This document shows, in pieces, positions 1 to 8,566 of a stretch of 12,487 nucleotides of DNA. A program made the translations under genes and the position numbers. The notes below the pieces were generated by a model. It was not told the origin of the DNA. It saw nothing but the letters and a program-made list of their open reading frames with translations, and searched no databases. Origin of the DNA: Syntrophales bacterium (GTDB taxonomy: Bacteria > Desulfobacterota > Syntrophia > Syntrophales > UBA2192); NCBI GenBank assembly GCA_025454095.1, contig JALOPC010000016.1:1-12487 (forward strand), read 5' to 3'. Within the stretch, counting starts at the first letter, position 1; each line of letters starts with the position of its first letter.

Positions 1-2040
1 ACGCTCTTCGTCCGCACCTCCGACGAGGAGATCGCCCACTGGGACCGCAAGCGCATCGTCGACGCCCTCATGCTGGAGACCGACGTCGACGCCGGCACGG
101 CCGAGGCGATCAGCCTCGACGTGGAGAGGCAGATCATGGCCTCGGGCCTCACGCACCTCACGGCCCCGCTGATCCGCGAACTCGTCGACGCAAAGCTCAT
201 GGAGCGCGGCCTCGAACAGGCCCGGAGCATGCACACCCGGCTGGGCTTCCCGCTGTACGACGTCAGCCAGCTCATCCTCCACCAGAACAAGGAAAACGCC
301 AACCTGCCCCACGGCCCCGAGGCCTCCAACCTCATCCTCGCCGAGGGCATCAAGAAAGAGTACGCCCTGCACGGCGTCTTCTCCCACGAGGTGGGGGACG
401 CCCATGTGCGGGGGGACATCCACCTGCACGACCTGGGCTACGTCGACAGGCCCTACAGTTCGAGCCAGACCCTGGAGTTCGTCAAGAAGTTCGGCATCTC
501 GCTGCCCAACACCTTCTCGGCCTCGAAACCGGCCAGGCACGCCGAGGTCCTCCTGGCGCACATGGTGCGCTACAGCGCCGTCCTGCAGGGGTACTTCTCG
601 GGCACGGTCGGCTGGGACGCGGTGAACGTCTTTTTCGCCCCGTACCTGGAAACCCTCCCGGACCGGGAGATCGAGCAGATCGCCCAGATGCTCGTCTTCG
701 AGTTTTCCCAGTTGGCCGTCTCGCGCGGCGGGCAGGCCATTTTCACCGAGATCGGCATCTGCTGGGAGATCCCCCGGCACCTGCGGGACGTGCCCGCCAT
801 CGGGCCCGGGGGGGAGTTCACGGGCAGGACGTACGGGGACTACGAAAAGGCCTCCCAGCGATTTGCCCGGGCCCTGTTCGAGATCTACCGGGACGGGGAC
901 GCCCTGGGGAGCCCCTTTTTCTTCCCGAAGCCCCTGCTGAGAATCACGGAGGACTTTTTCGAGACGCCCGGCCACGAGGAGTTTCTCCGGCACGTCTGCG
1001 ATGCGGCCGTCGAGAAGGGAAACCCCCATTTTCTCTTCGACCGCAACGGGACGCACAAGATCCTGCGCTGCTGCCTTCTCGACTTCACGGGCGATGCCCG
1101 GGCCCGTGAAGACGCCCGCAGGCCCTGGCAGATGCGCTACGCCTCGATCCAGAACGTGACCCTCAACCTTCCCCGGCTCGGGTACCTCGCGGGGGGCGAC
1201 GACACGCACCTCTTCGCCCTGATCTCCGAGCGCATGGAGCTTGTCGCCAGGGCCCACGCCCAGAAGCGGCAGTTCATCGAGCGGCTCATGGCGTTAGGCG
1301 ACGGCGGCCCCCTGGCCCTGCTGTCCATGGACTTCGAGGGCTCGGCCTACCTGCGGCTCGAGAGCGCCACCCATCTCATCGGCATGGTGGGCCTCAACGA
1401 GCTCGTCCAGGCGCATCGGGGGGCGCAGCTCCACGAGAACGAGAAAGCGCTCCAGTTCGGGCTCAAGGTCCTCGGCCACATCCGGAAGGCGGCGGCCGGG
1501 CTCGGACGGAAGCACGACCTGCGGTTCATCCTCGAGCAGAGCCCCGCCGAAAGCACCGCATACCGCTTCGCGCGGCTCGATCTGAAGTACCACTCCCCCC
1601 GGTCGGGGCGATTCGTCCGGGGCGATGTCTCCCGGGGCGAGCTCTACTACACCAACTCGACGCAGCTCAACATCGCGGCGCAAACAGCGCCTCTCGACCG
1701 CGTCCGAAGCGAGGGAATCTTTCACCCCCTCATCGAAGGCAACGCCATTACCTCGGTCTGGCTCGGGGCATCCAGGCCGCCGGCCGAGTCGATGGCGCGG
1801 TTCGTCGAGACGGTGTTCCGGGAAACCTCGAGCAGCCAGCTCGTCTTCTCGCCCGAATTCACCGTCTGTCCCGCCTGCCGGCAGACGGCCCGCGGCCTGA
1901 TGCCGGTCTGCCCCCGATGCGGCTCCACCCGCGTCGAGGGGGTCAGCCGCGTAGGCGGCTACCTGACGCACACCTCCCGCCTGAACCGGGGGAAAATCGC
2001 CGAGCTGCGGGACACGCACCGTACCGAATCCCTTCAGTGA
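1..2040 (+). CDS. nrdD: Anaerobic (class III) ribonucleoside-triphosphate reductase, 5' end cut by window
   Basis: This enzyme reduces ribonucleoside triphosphates to deoxyribonucleotides without oxygen, using a glycyl radical installed by the NrdG activase. The reading frame is already open at base 1, and 679 residues are visible. Residues 1 to about 90 resemble the end of an ATP-cone regulatory domain, so the true start lies shortly upstream. Numbering from the first visible codon, the catalytic barrel shows the H-x-HDLGY segment (about 141-147), adjacent Cys357-Cys358 about 30 residues before an NLPR motif, and a C-terminal zinc knuckle (Cys623, 626, 637, 640). The glycyl-radical motif RVGGYL follows, with Gly653 (bases 1957-1959) as the expected radical site. 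One oddity is Ser153 in RPYSSSQ, where I recall Cys in relatives. No nrdG follows; the next gene is gmhA. Family assignment is firm, but the reductant subtype (formate or thioredoxin-like) is not assigned. Confidence 0.95.
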   Translation, partial: TLFVRTSDEEIAHWDRKRIVDALMLETDVDAGTAEAISLDVERQIMASGLTHLTAPLIRELVDAKLMERGLEQARSMHTRLGFPLYDVSQLILHQNKENANLPHGPEASNLILAEGIKKEYALHGVFSHEVGDAHVRGDIHLHDLGYVDRPYSSSQTLEFVKKFGISLPNTFSASKPARHAEVLLAHMVRYSAVLQGYFSGTVGWDAVNVFFAPYLETLPDREIEQIAQMLVFEFSQLAVSRGGQAIFTEIGICWEIPRHLRDVPAIGPGGEFTGRTYGDYEKASQRFARALFEIYRDGDALGSPFFFPKPLLRITEDFFETPGHEEFLRHVCDAAVEKGNPHFLFDRNGTHKILRCCLLDFTGDARAREDARRPWQMRYASIQNVTLNLPRLGYLAGGDDTHLFALISERMELVARAHAQKRQFIERLMALGDGGPLALLSMDFEGSAYLRLESATHLIGMVGLNELVQAHRGAQLHENEKALQFGLKVLGHIRKAAAGLGRKHDLRFILEQSPAESTAYRFARLDLKYHSPRSGRFVRGDVSRGELYYTNSTQLNIAAQTAPLDRVRSEGIFHPLIEGNAITSVWLGASRPPAESMARFVETVFRETSSSQLVFSPEFTVCPACRQTARGLMPVCPRCGSTRVEGVSRVGGYLTHTSRLNRGKIAELRDTHRTESLQ

Positions 2041-2092
2041 CACCCATTCCCTTCGTCTGACCATATTCCCTTTCGTGTGCCCTTATGTTTAC

Positions 2093-2124
2093 GAAGTTAG
2101 GAAGTTAAGAAGATAGGAAGCTGG
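2093..2124. repeat. Four tandem 8-bp units, consensus GAAGTTAG
   Basis: The units GAAGTTAG, GAAGTTAA, GAAGATAG and GAAGCTGG follow one another exactly in the gap after nrdD. The purine-rich character continues to about 2139. A 7-bp inverted pair (GGGAAGA at 2125-2131, TCTTCCC at 2152-2158) flanks the right side but has no T-run, so I do not call it a terminator. Function is unknown. Confidence 0.7.
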
Positions 2125-2166
2125 GGGAAGAAAGGGAAATTTCTCCTATTATCTTCCCGGGTTTCC

Positions 2167-2195
2167 TTGACATCGGCGGGACCGATGCCTACATT
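2167..2195 (+). promoter_or_regulatory. Sigma70-like promoter for gmhA-grpE-dnaK
   Basis: A perfect -35 box TTGACA (2167-2172) is separated by 17 bp from TACATT (2190-2195, four of six matches to TATAAT). The expected transcription start is near 2202, giving a leader of about 120 nt before the gmhA start. I see no sigma32-type -10 box (CCCCAT-like) and no CIRCE inverted repeat, so heat control is not evident at this promoter. Confidence 0.6.
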
Positions 2196-2207
2196 TCAGA
2201 TCAAGAA

Positions 2208-2284
2208 CGCCGGACGCTCCGGCGGTCGATGATAAAATCCCTCTTAAATCAGAGACATACGCTTTTCCCCTCCCGCGGGGGGGG
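2208..2284 (+). promoter_or_regulatory. Structured mRNA leader with two hairpins
   Basis: CGCCGGA (2208-2214) pairs perfectly with TCCGGCG (2218-2224) around a 3-nt loop. Further down, CCCCTCC (2267-2273) pairs with GGGGGGG (2278-2284), with one U-G pair, around loop CGCG. Both lie between the predicted transcription start and the gmhA start. Neither is followed by a T-run, so they are not simple terminators. A role in mRNA stability or translation control is possible but unproven. Confidence 0.45.
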
Positions 2285-2321
2285 CATGACGAGAAGCGCG
2301 GTTTGCCGCAAGGGGCCCCGG

Positions 2322-2915
2322 ATGGAGAACATCGACGACATCATCAAGAGAATTTTTCGGGAGAGCATCCAGATCAAGGAGGTCTTCCTTCGGGACAACC
2401 TCGACAGGATCACGCGGGTCGTCGACGTGATCACGGAAGCCCTGAAGAAAGGCAACAAGATCCTCCTGTTCGGAAACGGCGGCAGCGCAGCCGATGCGCA
2501 GCACATCGCCGGGGAGTTCGTGAACCGCTTCCTGATCGAGCGGCCGCCCCTGCCGGCCATTGCGCTGACGACGGACACGTCGGTGCTCACGAGCATCGGC
2601 AACGACTACGACTTCGCGGAGGTGTTCTCCAAGCAGATCCGGGCCCTGGGCCAGGAAGGGGACATCGCCTGGGGGTTCAGCACCAGCGGCGGCTCCGTCA
2701 ACGTCATCCGCGCCCTCGAGGCGGCCAAGAAGATGGGACTCGTCACGATCGGGTTCACGGGTCGCGACGGCGGCACGGTGGGAATGATTTCGGACTATCA
2801 CCTCAACGTGCCCTCCAACGTCACGCCCCGCGTGCAGGAGGTGCACATCGTCGTTTCCCACGCGATCTGCGAACTGGTGGACTGGCGGCTCTTCCAGCGG
2901 CCGGATCACCGATAG
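2322..2915 (+). CDS. gmhA: Sedoheptulose-7-phosphate isomerase (phosphoheptose isomerase)
   Basis: GmhA converts D-sedoheptulose 7-phosphate to D-glycero-D-manno-heptose 7-phosphate, the first committed step to the ADP-heptose used in the LPS inner core. It is a cytosolic zinc-dependent SIS-domain enzyme. I start it at the ATG at 2322, preceded by AAGGGG (2310-2315) six bases upstream. This gives 197 residues, the usual family length; in-frame starts at 2229 and 2286 would add a tail without family character. The SIS phosphate-binding stretch GNGGSAADAQH spans 51-61 and STSGGS spans 120-125. The four metal ligands His61, Glu65, Gln172 and His180 fall at the numbers I know from the E. coli enzyme. 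That full set favours GmhA over the DnaA-binding paralogue DiaA. grpE follows after 12 bp, so the two are probably cotranscribed. No other heptose gene is nearby. Confidence 0.92.
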   Translation: MENIDDIIKRIFRESIQIKEVFLRDNLDRITRVVDVITEALKKGNKILLFGNGGSAADAQHIAGEFVNRFLIERPPLPAIALTTDTSVLTSIGNDYDFAEVFSKQIRALGQEGDIAWGFSTSGGSVNVIRALEAAKKMGLVTIGFTGRDGGTVGMISDYHLNVPSNVTPRVQEVHIVVSHAICELVDWRLFQRPDHR

Positions 2916-2927
2916 CCATCAACATTA

Positions 2928-3554
2928 ATGCCGGACCGATACGATATGGGAAGCAAATCGAAGAACAAAAAGGACCATGAGGCCGCGCAGGCGGAAGCGC
3001 ACGAGGCAAAGCCCGTCGAGGCGGGGGCGGAGGCAAAAGCGCCCGAGGCCGTAGCGGGGGAGGATCTCCGGGCTCGGCTGGAGGCCAGGGACAAAGAGGC
3101 CGCGGAAAACTACGACCGGTACCTGCGGGCCGCGGCGGATCTGGACAATTACCGCAAGCGGGCGGCCCGGGACAAGGAAGACGCGATCAAGTACGGCAAC
3201 GAGAAACTGATCAAGGACATCCTTCCCATCCTGGACAGCCTGGACCGGGCGCTCCACCAGGCCTCCGATCTGTCGGCGCGCAGCAACTTCGAGGCCTTCC
3301 AGCAGGGTCTCGAACTCATTCACACGCAGATCCTGGGCTGCCTGGAGCGGCACGGGGTGGTGAAGATAGCGGCCAAGGGCGAGGAATTCGACCCGGACAA
3401 GCACCAGGCCCTCCTGCAGGTGGAAACGCCGGAGATGGAGAGCAACCGGGTCGTCGACGAATACGAGAGTGGGTACACGCTTCACGGGAGGCTGCTGAGG
3501 CCTTCCAAGGTATCCGTTTCGAAAAACGTTTCACAGGACACCGAGGGGCAGTAA
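2928..3554 (+). CDS. grpE: Nucleotide exchange factor GrpE
   Basis: GrpE is the co-chaperone that releases ADP from DnaK and resets its substrate cycle. The 208-residue protein has a charged, Ala/Glu-rich N-terminus (about 8-45), which is usually disordered. A long helical dimerisation segment follows (about 46-130) containing the family signature DNYRKRAARDKEDA near 73-86 and ILPILDSLDRAL near 98-109. The C-terminal beta domain carries FDPDKHQALLQ (154-164) and GYTLHGRLLRPSKVSVSK (182-199), which contacts DnaK. The start is uncertain: ATG at 2928 and ATG at 2946 are both in frame, and neither has a clear Shine-Dalgarno sequence. It lies 12 bp after gmhA and 36 bp before dnaK, in the same orientation, consistent with one operon and translational coupling. 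Identity is firm. Confidence 0.95.
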   Translation: MPDRYDMGSKSKNKKDHEAAQAEAHEAKPVEAGAEAKAPEAVAGEDLRARLEARDKEAAENYDRYLRAAADLDNYRKRAARDKEDAIKYGNEKLIKDILPILDSLDRALHQASDLSARSNFEAFQQGLELIHTQILGCLERHGVVKIAAKGEEFDPDKHQALLQVETPEMESNRVVDEYESGYTLHGRLLRPSKVSVSKNVSQDTEGQ

Positions 3555-3590
3555 CCCAGCACTTCGAGCAGTACAGGAGGTTTGAGCATC

Positions 3591-5507
<1,917 letters not shown>

Positions 5508-5521
5508 CGGGTTATGATTCG

Positions 5522-5559
5522 AAAAGCCCGGCGCTCCTTGCGGGTGCCGGGCTTTTTTT
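5522..5559 (+). terminator. Intrinsic terminator after dnaK
   Basis: AAAAGCCCGGC (5522-5532) pairs with GCCGGGCTTTT (5546-5556) around a 13-nt loop and runs into seven T (5553-5559). It starts 14 bp after the dnaK stop and should end the gmhA-grpE-dnaK transcript. The A-rich left flank could also support weaker termination from the opposite strand. Confidence 0.9.
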
Positions 5560-5584
5560 CGGCGTGCCCCGGGCTGCCCACGGG

Positions 5585-5614
5585 TTGAAATCTCACCGCA
5601 AATGGGTATATAGA
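5585..5614 (+). promoter_or_regulatory. Candidate promoter for the periplasmic binding protein gene
   Basis: TTGAAA (5585-5590) is followed after 16 bp by TATATA (5607-5612), or after 18 bp by TATAGA (5609-5614). It lies just downstream of the dnaK terminator, where a new promoter is expected. The -10 box ends only 6-8 bases before the ATG at 5621, so a transcript from it would be leaderless or nearly so. Confidence 0.5.
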
Positions 5615-5620
5615 AAGCGG

Positions 5621-6814
5621 ATGATGATTCGAAAACCCCTCCAGCTTTTTTCTCTTGTCCTGGCGATCCTGCTTCTCGCTGCGGGGAATCTCGCGGCGGC
5701 CGACGAGCGCATCGCCGTCGGGGCCCTGCTGCCGCTGACGGGAAAGCAGGCGGCGCTGGGGAACCGGACCCTCGACGGGATCATCGCGGGTCTGGGGCTT
5801 TTCGACGGAAAGAGGCCGGTGGCGGCCGTGCTGCGCGTCGAGAACTACGGCGGCAGTCCGGCAGACGCGGCCCGGGCCGTGGAAAAGCTTGCCGCAGAAC
5901 CCGGGCTGATGGCCATCCTCGGCCCGCCTGAGACCGATGCGGCGCGCGAGGCCGCCAGGGCAGCGCAAGCGGTTCAGGTCCCCCTGCTCGTCCTGGGGCC
6001 CGTCGACCTGCCCGAGGGCTCCCGGGACTTCGTGTTCAGCGAGCTTCGCTCCGACCAGAGGGAAGCCGTAACCCTGGCCTCTTACGCCGTCAAGGACCTC
6101 GGCCTGTCCCGGATCGCGGTCTTTTACCCCGATAACGCCTACGGAACAGCCATGATGAACGCCTTCCGGGCGGAAGTTCAGCGCCTGGGCGGCAAGCTGC
6201 GCCGCGTTCAATCCTACAGGGCGGACCAGACCGACTTCTCCGTCGAGATCCGAAAGCTGGCGGCATTCAGGAACCCGAGGCCGCAGGCAAAAAAGAAAGG
6301 GGCCGAGGCGGCAAAGCCTTTCCCGCCGCCGACACTCGATTTCGAGGCGCTCTACATCCCGGATGCCTTCCCGCGGCTGAGGATGATCCTGCCCCAGCTT
6401 GCCTTCCATGACGTCCGGGGTGTCCAGCTTCTCGGCACGTCGCTCTGGTACTCCCCCGAGGGGATCCGCAGGGACGCCGACTTCTTCGAAGGCGCCGTCC
6501 TGACGGCGCCCTTCTTTGCCGAAAGCGACAAGCCGGCGGTGAGGGATTTCGCGGACACCATTTTCGGGGCCACGGGACGGGAACCGGATTACCGCGAGGC
6601 GCTGGCCTTTGACACGGCCCGAATGCTCGGGGAGACTCTCCGGGACCGAAGCGTCACGGACCGCAGGACGCTGCGCGACCGCCTCAGGAAGATCGAGGCG
6701 TTCGAGGGCGTGACCGGCTGGGTGAGCGTTTCAAAGACGGGGGAGATGCAGCGGAGGTCGTTCATCCTGAAGGTGGAAGGAAAGAACATCGTTGATGTAA
6801 CCCCGGCATACTGA
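5621..6814 (+). CDS. Exported type-1 periplasmic binding protein (LivJ-like / penicillin-binding protein activator-like)
   Basis: The 397-residue product has a Sec signal peptide: basic MMIRK, a hydrophobic core at about 8-22, and likely cleavage after AAA near residue 27. There is no lipobox Cys. The mature part begins IAVGALLPLTGKQAALGN, the classic opening of the Leu/Ile/Val-binding fold. It continues with AILGPPETDAA (98-108), RIAVFYPDNAYGTAM (164-178) and a second lobe around LDFEALYIPDAF (239-250) and LLGTSLWYSPEG (270-281). A Lys/Pro-rich insertion (about 218-238) sits between the lobes. No permease or ATPase gene is adjacent. The layout resembles orphan proteins often labelled penicillin-binding protein activator (LpoA C-terminal domain-like) at least as well as true transporter subunits. 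The ligand is unknown. The start could instead be the ATG at 5624, and a GTG at 5564 is also in frame but would precede the signal peptide. Confidence 0.85.
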   Translation: MMIRKPLQLFSLVLAILLLAAGNLAAADERIAVGALLPLTGKQAALGNRTLDGIIAGLGLFDGKRPVAAVLRVENYGGSPADAARAVEKLAAEPGLMAILGPPETDAAREAARAAQAVQVPLLVLGPVDLPEGSRDFVFSELRSDQREAVTLASYAVKDLGLSRIAVFYPDNAYGTAMMNAFRAEVQRLGGKLRRVQSYRADQTDFSVEIRKLAAFRNPRPQAKKKGAEAAKPFPPPTLDFEALYIPDAFPRLRMILPQLAFHDVRGVQLLGTSLWYSPEGIRRDADFFEGAVLTAPFFAESDKPAVRDFADTIFGATGREPDYREALAFDTARMLGETLRDRSVTDRRTLRDRLRKIEAFEGVTGWVSVSKTGEMQRRSFILKVEGKNIVDVTPAY

Positions 6815-6819
6815 AACAA

Positions 6820-6854
6820 GGGTTTCGGGTATCGGGTCTAGGGTATCGGGAAGG
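6820..6854. repeat. Five tandem 7-bp units, consensus GGGTATC, before surE
   Basis: The units GGGTTTC, GGGTATC, GGGTCTA, GGGTATC and GGGAAGG run in register, including an exact 10-bp direct repeat (GGGTATCGGG at 6827-6836 and 6841-6850). They fill most of the 60-bp gap between the binding-protein gene and surE. The gap also holds the only purine-rich candidate ribosome-binding stretch for surE (ACGGGAAAAC, about 6861-6870). Confidence 0.75.
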
Positions 6855-6874
6855 GAAAATACGGGAAAACAAAC

Positions 6875-7645
6875 ATGCGATTTTTGCTGACCAACGATGA
6901 CGGGATTTATGCGCGCGGATTGAGCGCGCTGTACCAGGAGCTGTCCAAAGACGCCGACTGCCTCGTCGTGGCCCCCGAGGTGGAGCAGAGCGCCGTGGGG
7001 CACGCCATCACGATCGCAAGGCCCCTCATGGTCCGGCCCGCCCGGAAAAACGGCCAGTTCATGGGCTGGGCCGTTACCGGGACACCCGCGGACTGCGTCA
7101 AAATCGGCCTCCGGGAACTTTCGGACAAGCCCGTGGATCTTGTCGTCTCGGGCATCAACCTCGGGGCCAACGTGGGCATCAACGTCCTGTACTCGGGAAC
7201 CGTTTCCGCCGCGACGGAAGGCGCGATCCTGGGGGTCCCCTCCATCGCGGTCTCGCTGGGCACTCACAGCCGGGATGCGGACTTCGGCTTCGCGGCCCGC
7301 TTCGCCCGGAAGGCGGCCCGGTTCATGCTCGAGCACAACCCGAACCGCCACATCCCCCTGAACGTGAACGTCCCCGCCGTCCCGGAGAAGGACATCAAGG
7401 GGGTCGTCGTGACCCGCCAGGGGCAGGCCCGGCTCATGGAGCAGTTCGAGCGGCGAACCGACCCCAGGGAGAACGTCTACTACTGGCTTGCGGGGGAGAC
7501 GCAGGTCACCGACACGGAGGACAACGGGACGGACTTCCTGGCCCTGCGCAACGGCATGATTTCCATCACGCCGATCTACTACGACCTGACGCGCTACGAC
7601 GTGATGGAGGAACTGAGGGGAACGATCGGGAAGCTTGCGCCGTAG
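6875..7645 (+). CDS. surE: 5'/3'-nucleotidase SurE (stationary-phase survival protein)
   Basis: SurE is a cytosolic, divalent-metal-dependent phosphatase that removes 5' or 3' phosphates from nucleoside monophosphates, and in some species cleaves short polyphosphate. The 256-residue length is typical. The N-terminus MRFLLTNDDG carries the metal-binding Asp8-Asp9 pair. Ser39 lies in APEVEQSAVGHAIT and Asn95 in SGINLGANVG, which complete the usual metal site. VTGTPADCV (67-75) and the GTVSAATEGA stretch are also family hallmarks. The start is the ATG at 6875; the ribosome-binding site is weak, with only a GGGAAAA-type purine run upstream. The pcm (isoaspartyl methyltransferase) neighbour common beside surE is absent here. 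The gene may be read from the upstream binding-protein promoter across the 60-bp gap, and ends at the hairpin starting 7677. Confidence 0.96.
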   Translation: MRFLLTNDDGIYARGLSALYQELSKDADCLVVAPEVEQSAVGHAITIARPLMVRPARKNGQFMGWAVTGTPADCVKIGLRELSDKPVDLVVSGINLGANVGINVLYSGTVSAATEGAILGVPSIAVSLGTHSRDADFGFAARFARKAARFMLEHNPNRHIPLNVNVPAVPEKDIKGVVVTRQGQARLMEQFERRTDPRENVYYWLAGETQVTDTEDNGTDFLALRNGMISITPIYYDLTRYDVMEELRGTIGKLAP

Positions 7646-7676
7646 CGATTCGTTAGCGGCTAGTACAAAAGCAAAG

Positions 7677-7728
7677 AAAATCCCCCATGAATCCCCCTTT
7701 GATAAAGAGGGATTCATGGGGGATTTTT
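7677..7728. terminator. Long near-perfect inverted repeat, probable bidirectional terminator
   Basis: Bases 7677-7700 pair with 7704-7727 around loop GAT. The stem is 24 bp with a single mismatch and is rich in CCCCC/GGGGG and ATGAATC. The right arm ends in five T (7724-7728) for surE, and the left arm starts in A's that give a T-run on the minus strand for the usp gene. The T-run overlaps the usp stop codon (TTA on the plus strand, 7727-7729). Stem length and symmetry exceed an ordinary terminator and suggest a dispersed palindromic repeat element. Confidence 0.85.
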
Positions 7729-8566
7729 ATCGGGTCAGCAGCACCGGGATGCGGCTCTTGCGCACGACGTGGGAGGTGGTGCTCCCGAGCAGGAGTTCCT
7801 TGAAGCGGCTGTGCCCGTGGGTCCCCATCAGCATCAGCTCAACGGCCCCCTCGTCGATGAACTTGAGGATCTCCTTTTCCTCTTTCCCCCCGAGAACGAT
7901 GATGTCCTTGTCGATGACATAATCGTCCAGGGCGGCTTCCACCTTCGCGCTCAGGTCGGCCGAGAGCCCGGCCTGGTCCGTCACGATGAGCACCGTGAGC
8001 GGCCAGCGGGCCTTGTCGGAGAGTTCGGCGGCGATCTTCAGGGCGCGCTCGGCGGGCGGGCTGCCGTCGTAGGCAATCCCCATGCTCTCGATCTCGATAA
8101 ACTTGACCGGCGTCACCAGGACGGGCTTGCCGGACTTCCGCACCACCGCCTCGGCCGTGGAGCCCAGCAGCACGCTGTGGCTCAGGGGATAGTGCTCGCC
8201 CCGCTGGGCCAGGAGGATGAGATCGGCGGCCTGCCCCTCGCGGATGATCTCCTCGTCGATGATCCCCGTGACCTTCTTCACCTCGGGCCTGAGGCCCTGC
8301 GTTTCGCAACGATTGCGGAACTCGCGCAGGAGGTTGTCGGCGCGAACCTCGAGCGTCTTTTCGATGACGGAGAAAAATTCGGGACCGGGGCAGAGGCCTG
8401 CCGCGCTGCCGATGTCGTTGAGGACGGGCCCCTGGAGAACCTTGATGTCGATCACGTGGAGACCCGTGAGGCGGGCATCGAGCCTTTGGGCAATGTAGAT
8501 CCCGTATTCGAGGGCCGTCCGGCTGTAGTCGGACCCGTCAGTCGGGATGAGGATGTCCCGGAACAT
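7727..8566 (-). CDS. Tandem-domain universal stress protein (UspA family)
   Basis: The 279-residue protein has two Usp domains (about 1-153 and 154-279), a fold linked to stress survival, energy limitation and, in some members, ATP binding. Domain 1 opens MFRDILIPTDGSDYSRTAL. Domain 2 opens MGIAYDGSPPAERAL and ends with the complete G-2x-G-9x-G-[ST] nucleotide motif: Gly248, Gly251, Gly261, Ser262. In domain 1 the matching segment (RGEHYPLSHSVLLGS, 122-136) lacks the first Gly and has 11 instead of 9 residues before GS. That domain probably does not bind ATP in the standard way. The ATG (8566-8564) overlaps the stop of the upstream MORN gene by one base, with a very strong Shine-Dalgarno sequence inside that gene, so translation is probably coupled. 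The gene ends inside the hairpin's T-run. Confidence 0.93.
   Translation of the reverse strand: MFRDILIPTDGSDYSRTALEYGIYIAQRLDARLTGLHVIDIKVLQGPVLNDIGSAAGLCPGPEFFSVIEKTLEVRADNLLREFRNRCETQGLRPEVKKVTGIIDEEIIREGQAADLILLAQRGEHYPLSHSVLLGSTAEAVVRKSGKPVLVTPVKFIEIESMGIAYDGSPPAERALKIAAELSDKARWPLTVLIVTDQAGLSADLSAKVEAALDDYVIDKDIIVLGGKEEKEILKFIDEGAVELMLMGTHGHSRFKELLLGSTTSHVVRKSRIPVLLTR

Noticed and set aside
1294..2064. 256-residue open frame antisense to nrdD
   Set aside because: It overlaps the conserved zinc knuckle and glycyl-radical region of nrdD and has typical antisense composition.
2125..2158. Possible terminator for nrdD
   Set aside because: A 7-bp inverted pair exists (GGGAAGA/TCTTCCC), but it is AT/purine-rich, has a 20-nt loop and no T-run after it.
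2041..2321. CIRCE operator or sigma32 promoter for the chaperone genes
   Set aside because: No TTAGCACTC/GAGTGCTAA pair and no CCCCAT-type -10 box at suitable spacing; only a sigma70-like promoter is seen.
2244..2909. 221-residue open frame antisense to gmhA
   Set aside because: It mirrors gmhA almost exactly and shows no recognisable domain, whereas gmhA keeps all metal ligands.
2925..3485. 186-residue open frame antisense to grpE
   Set aside because: It mirrors the grpE reading frame and has no domain signal.
6731..7717. 328-residue open frame antisense to surE
   Set aside because: It spans the repeat gap and surE, with Asp/Val/Arg/Gly-biased composition and no motifs.
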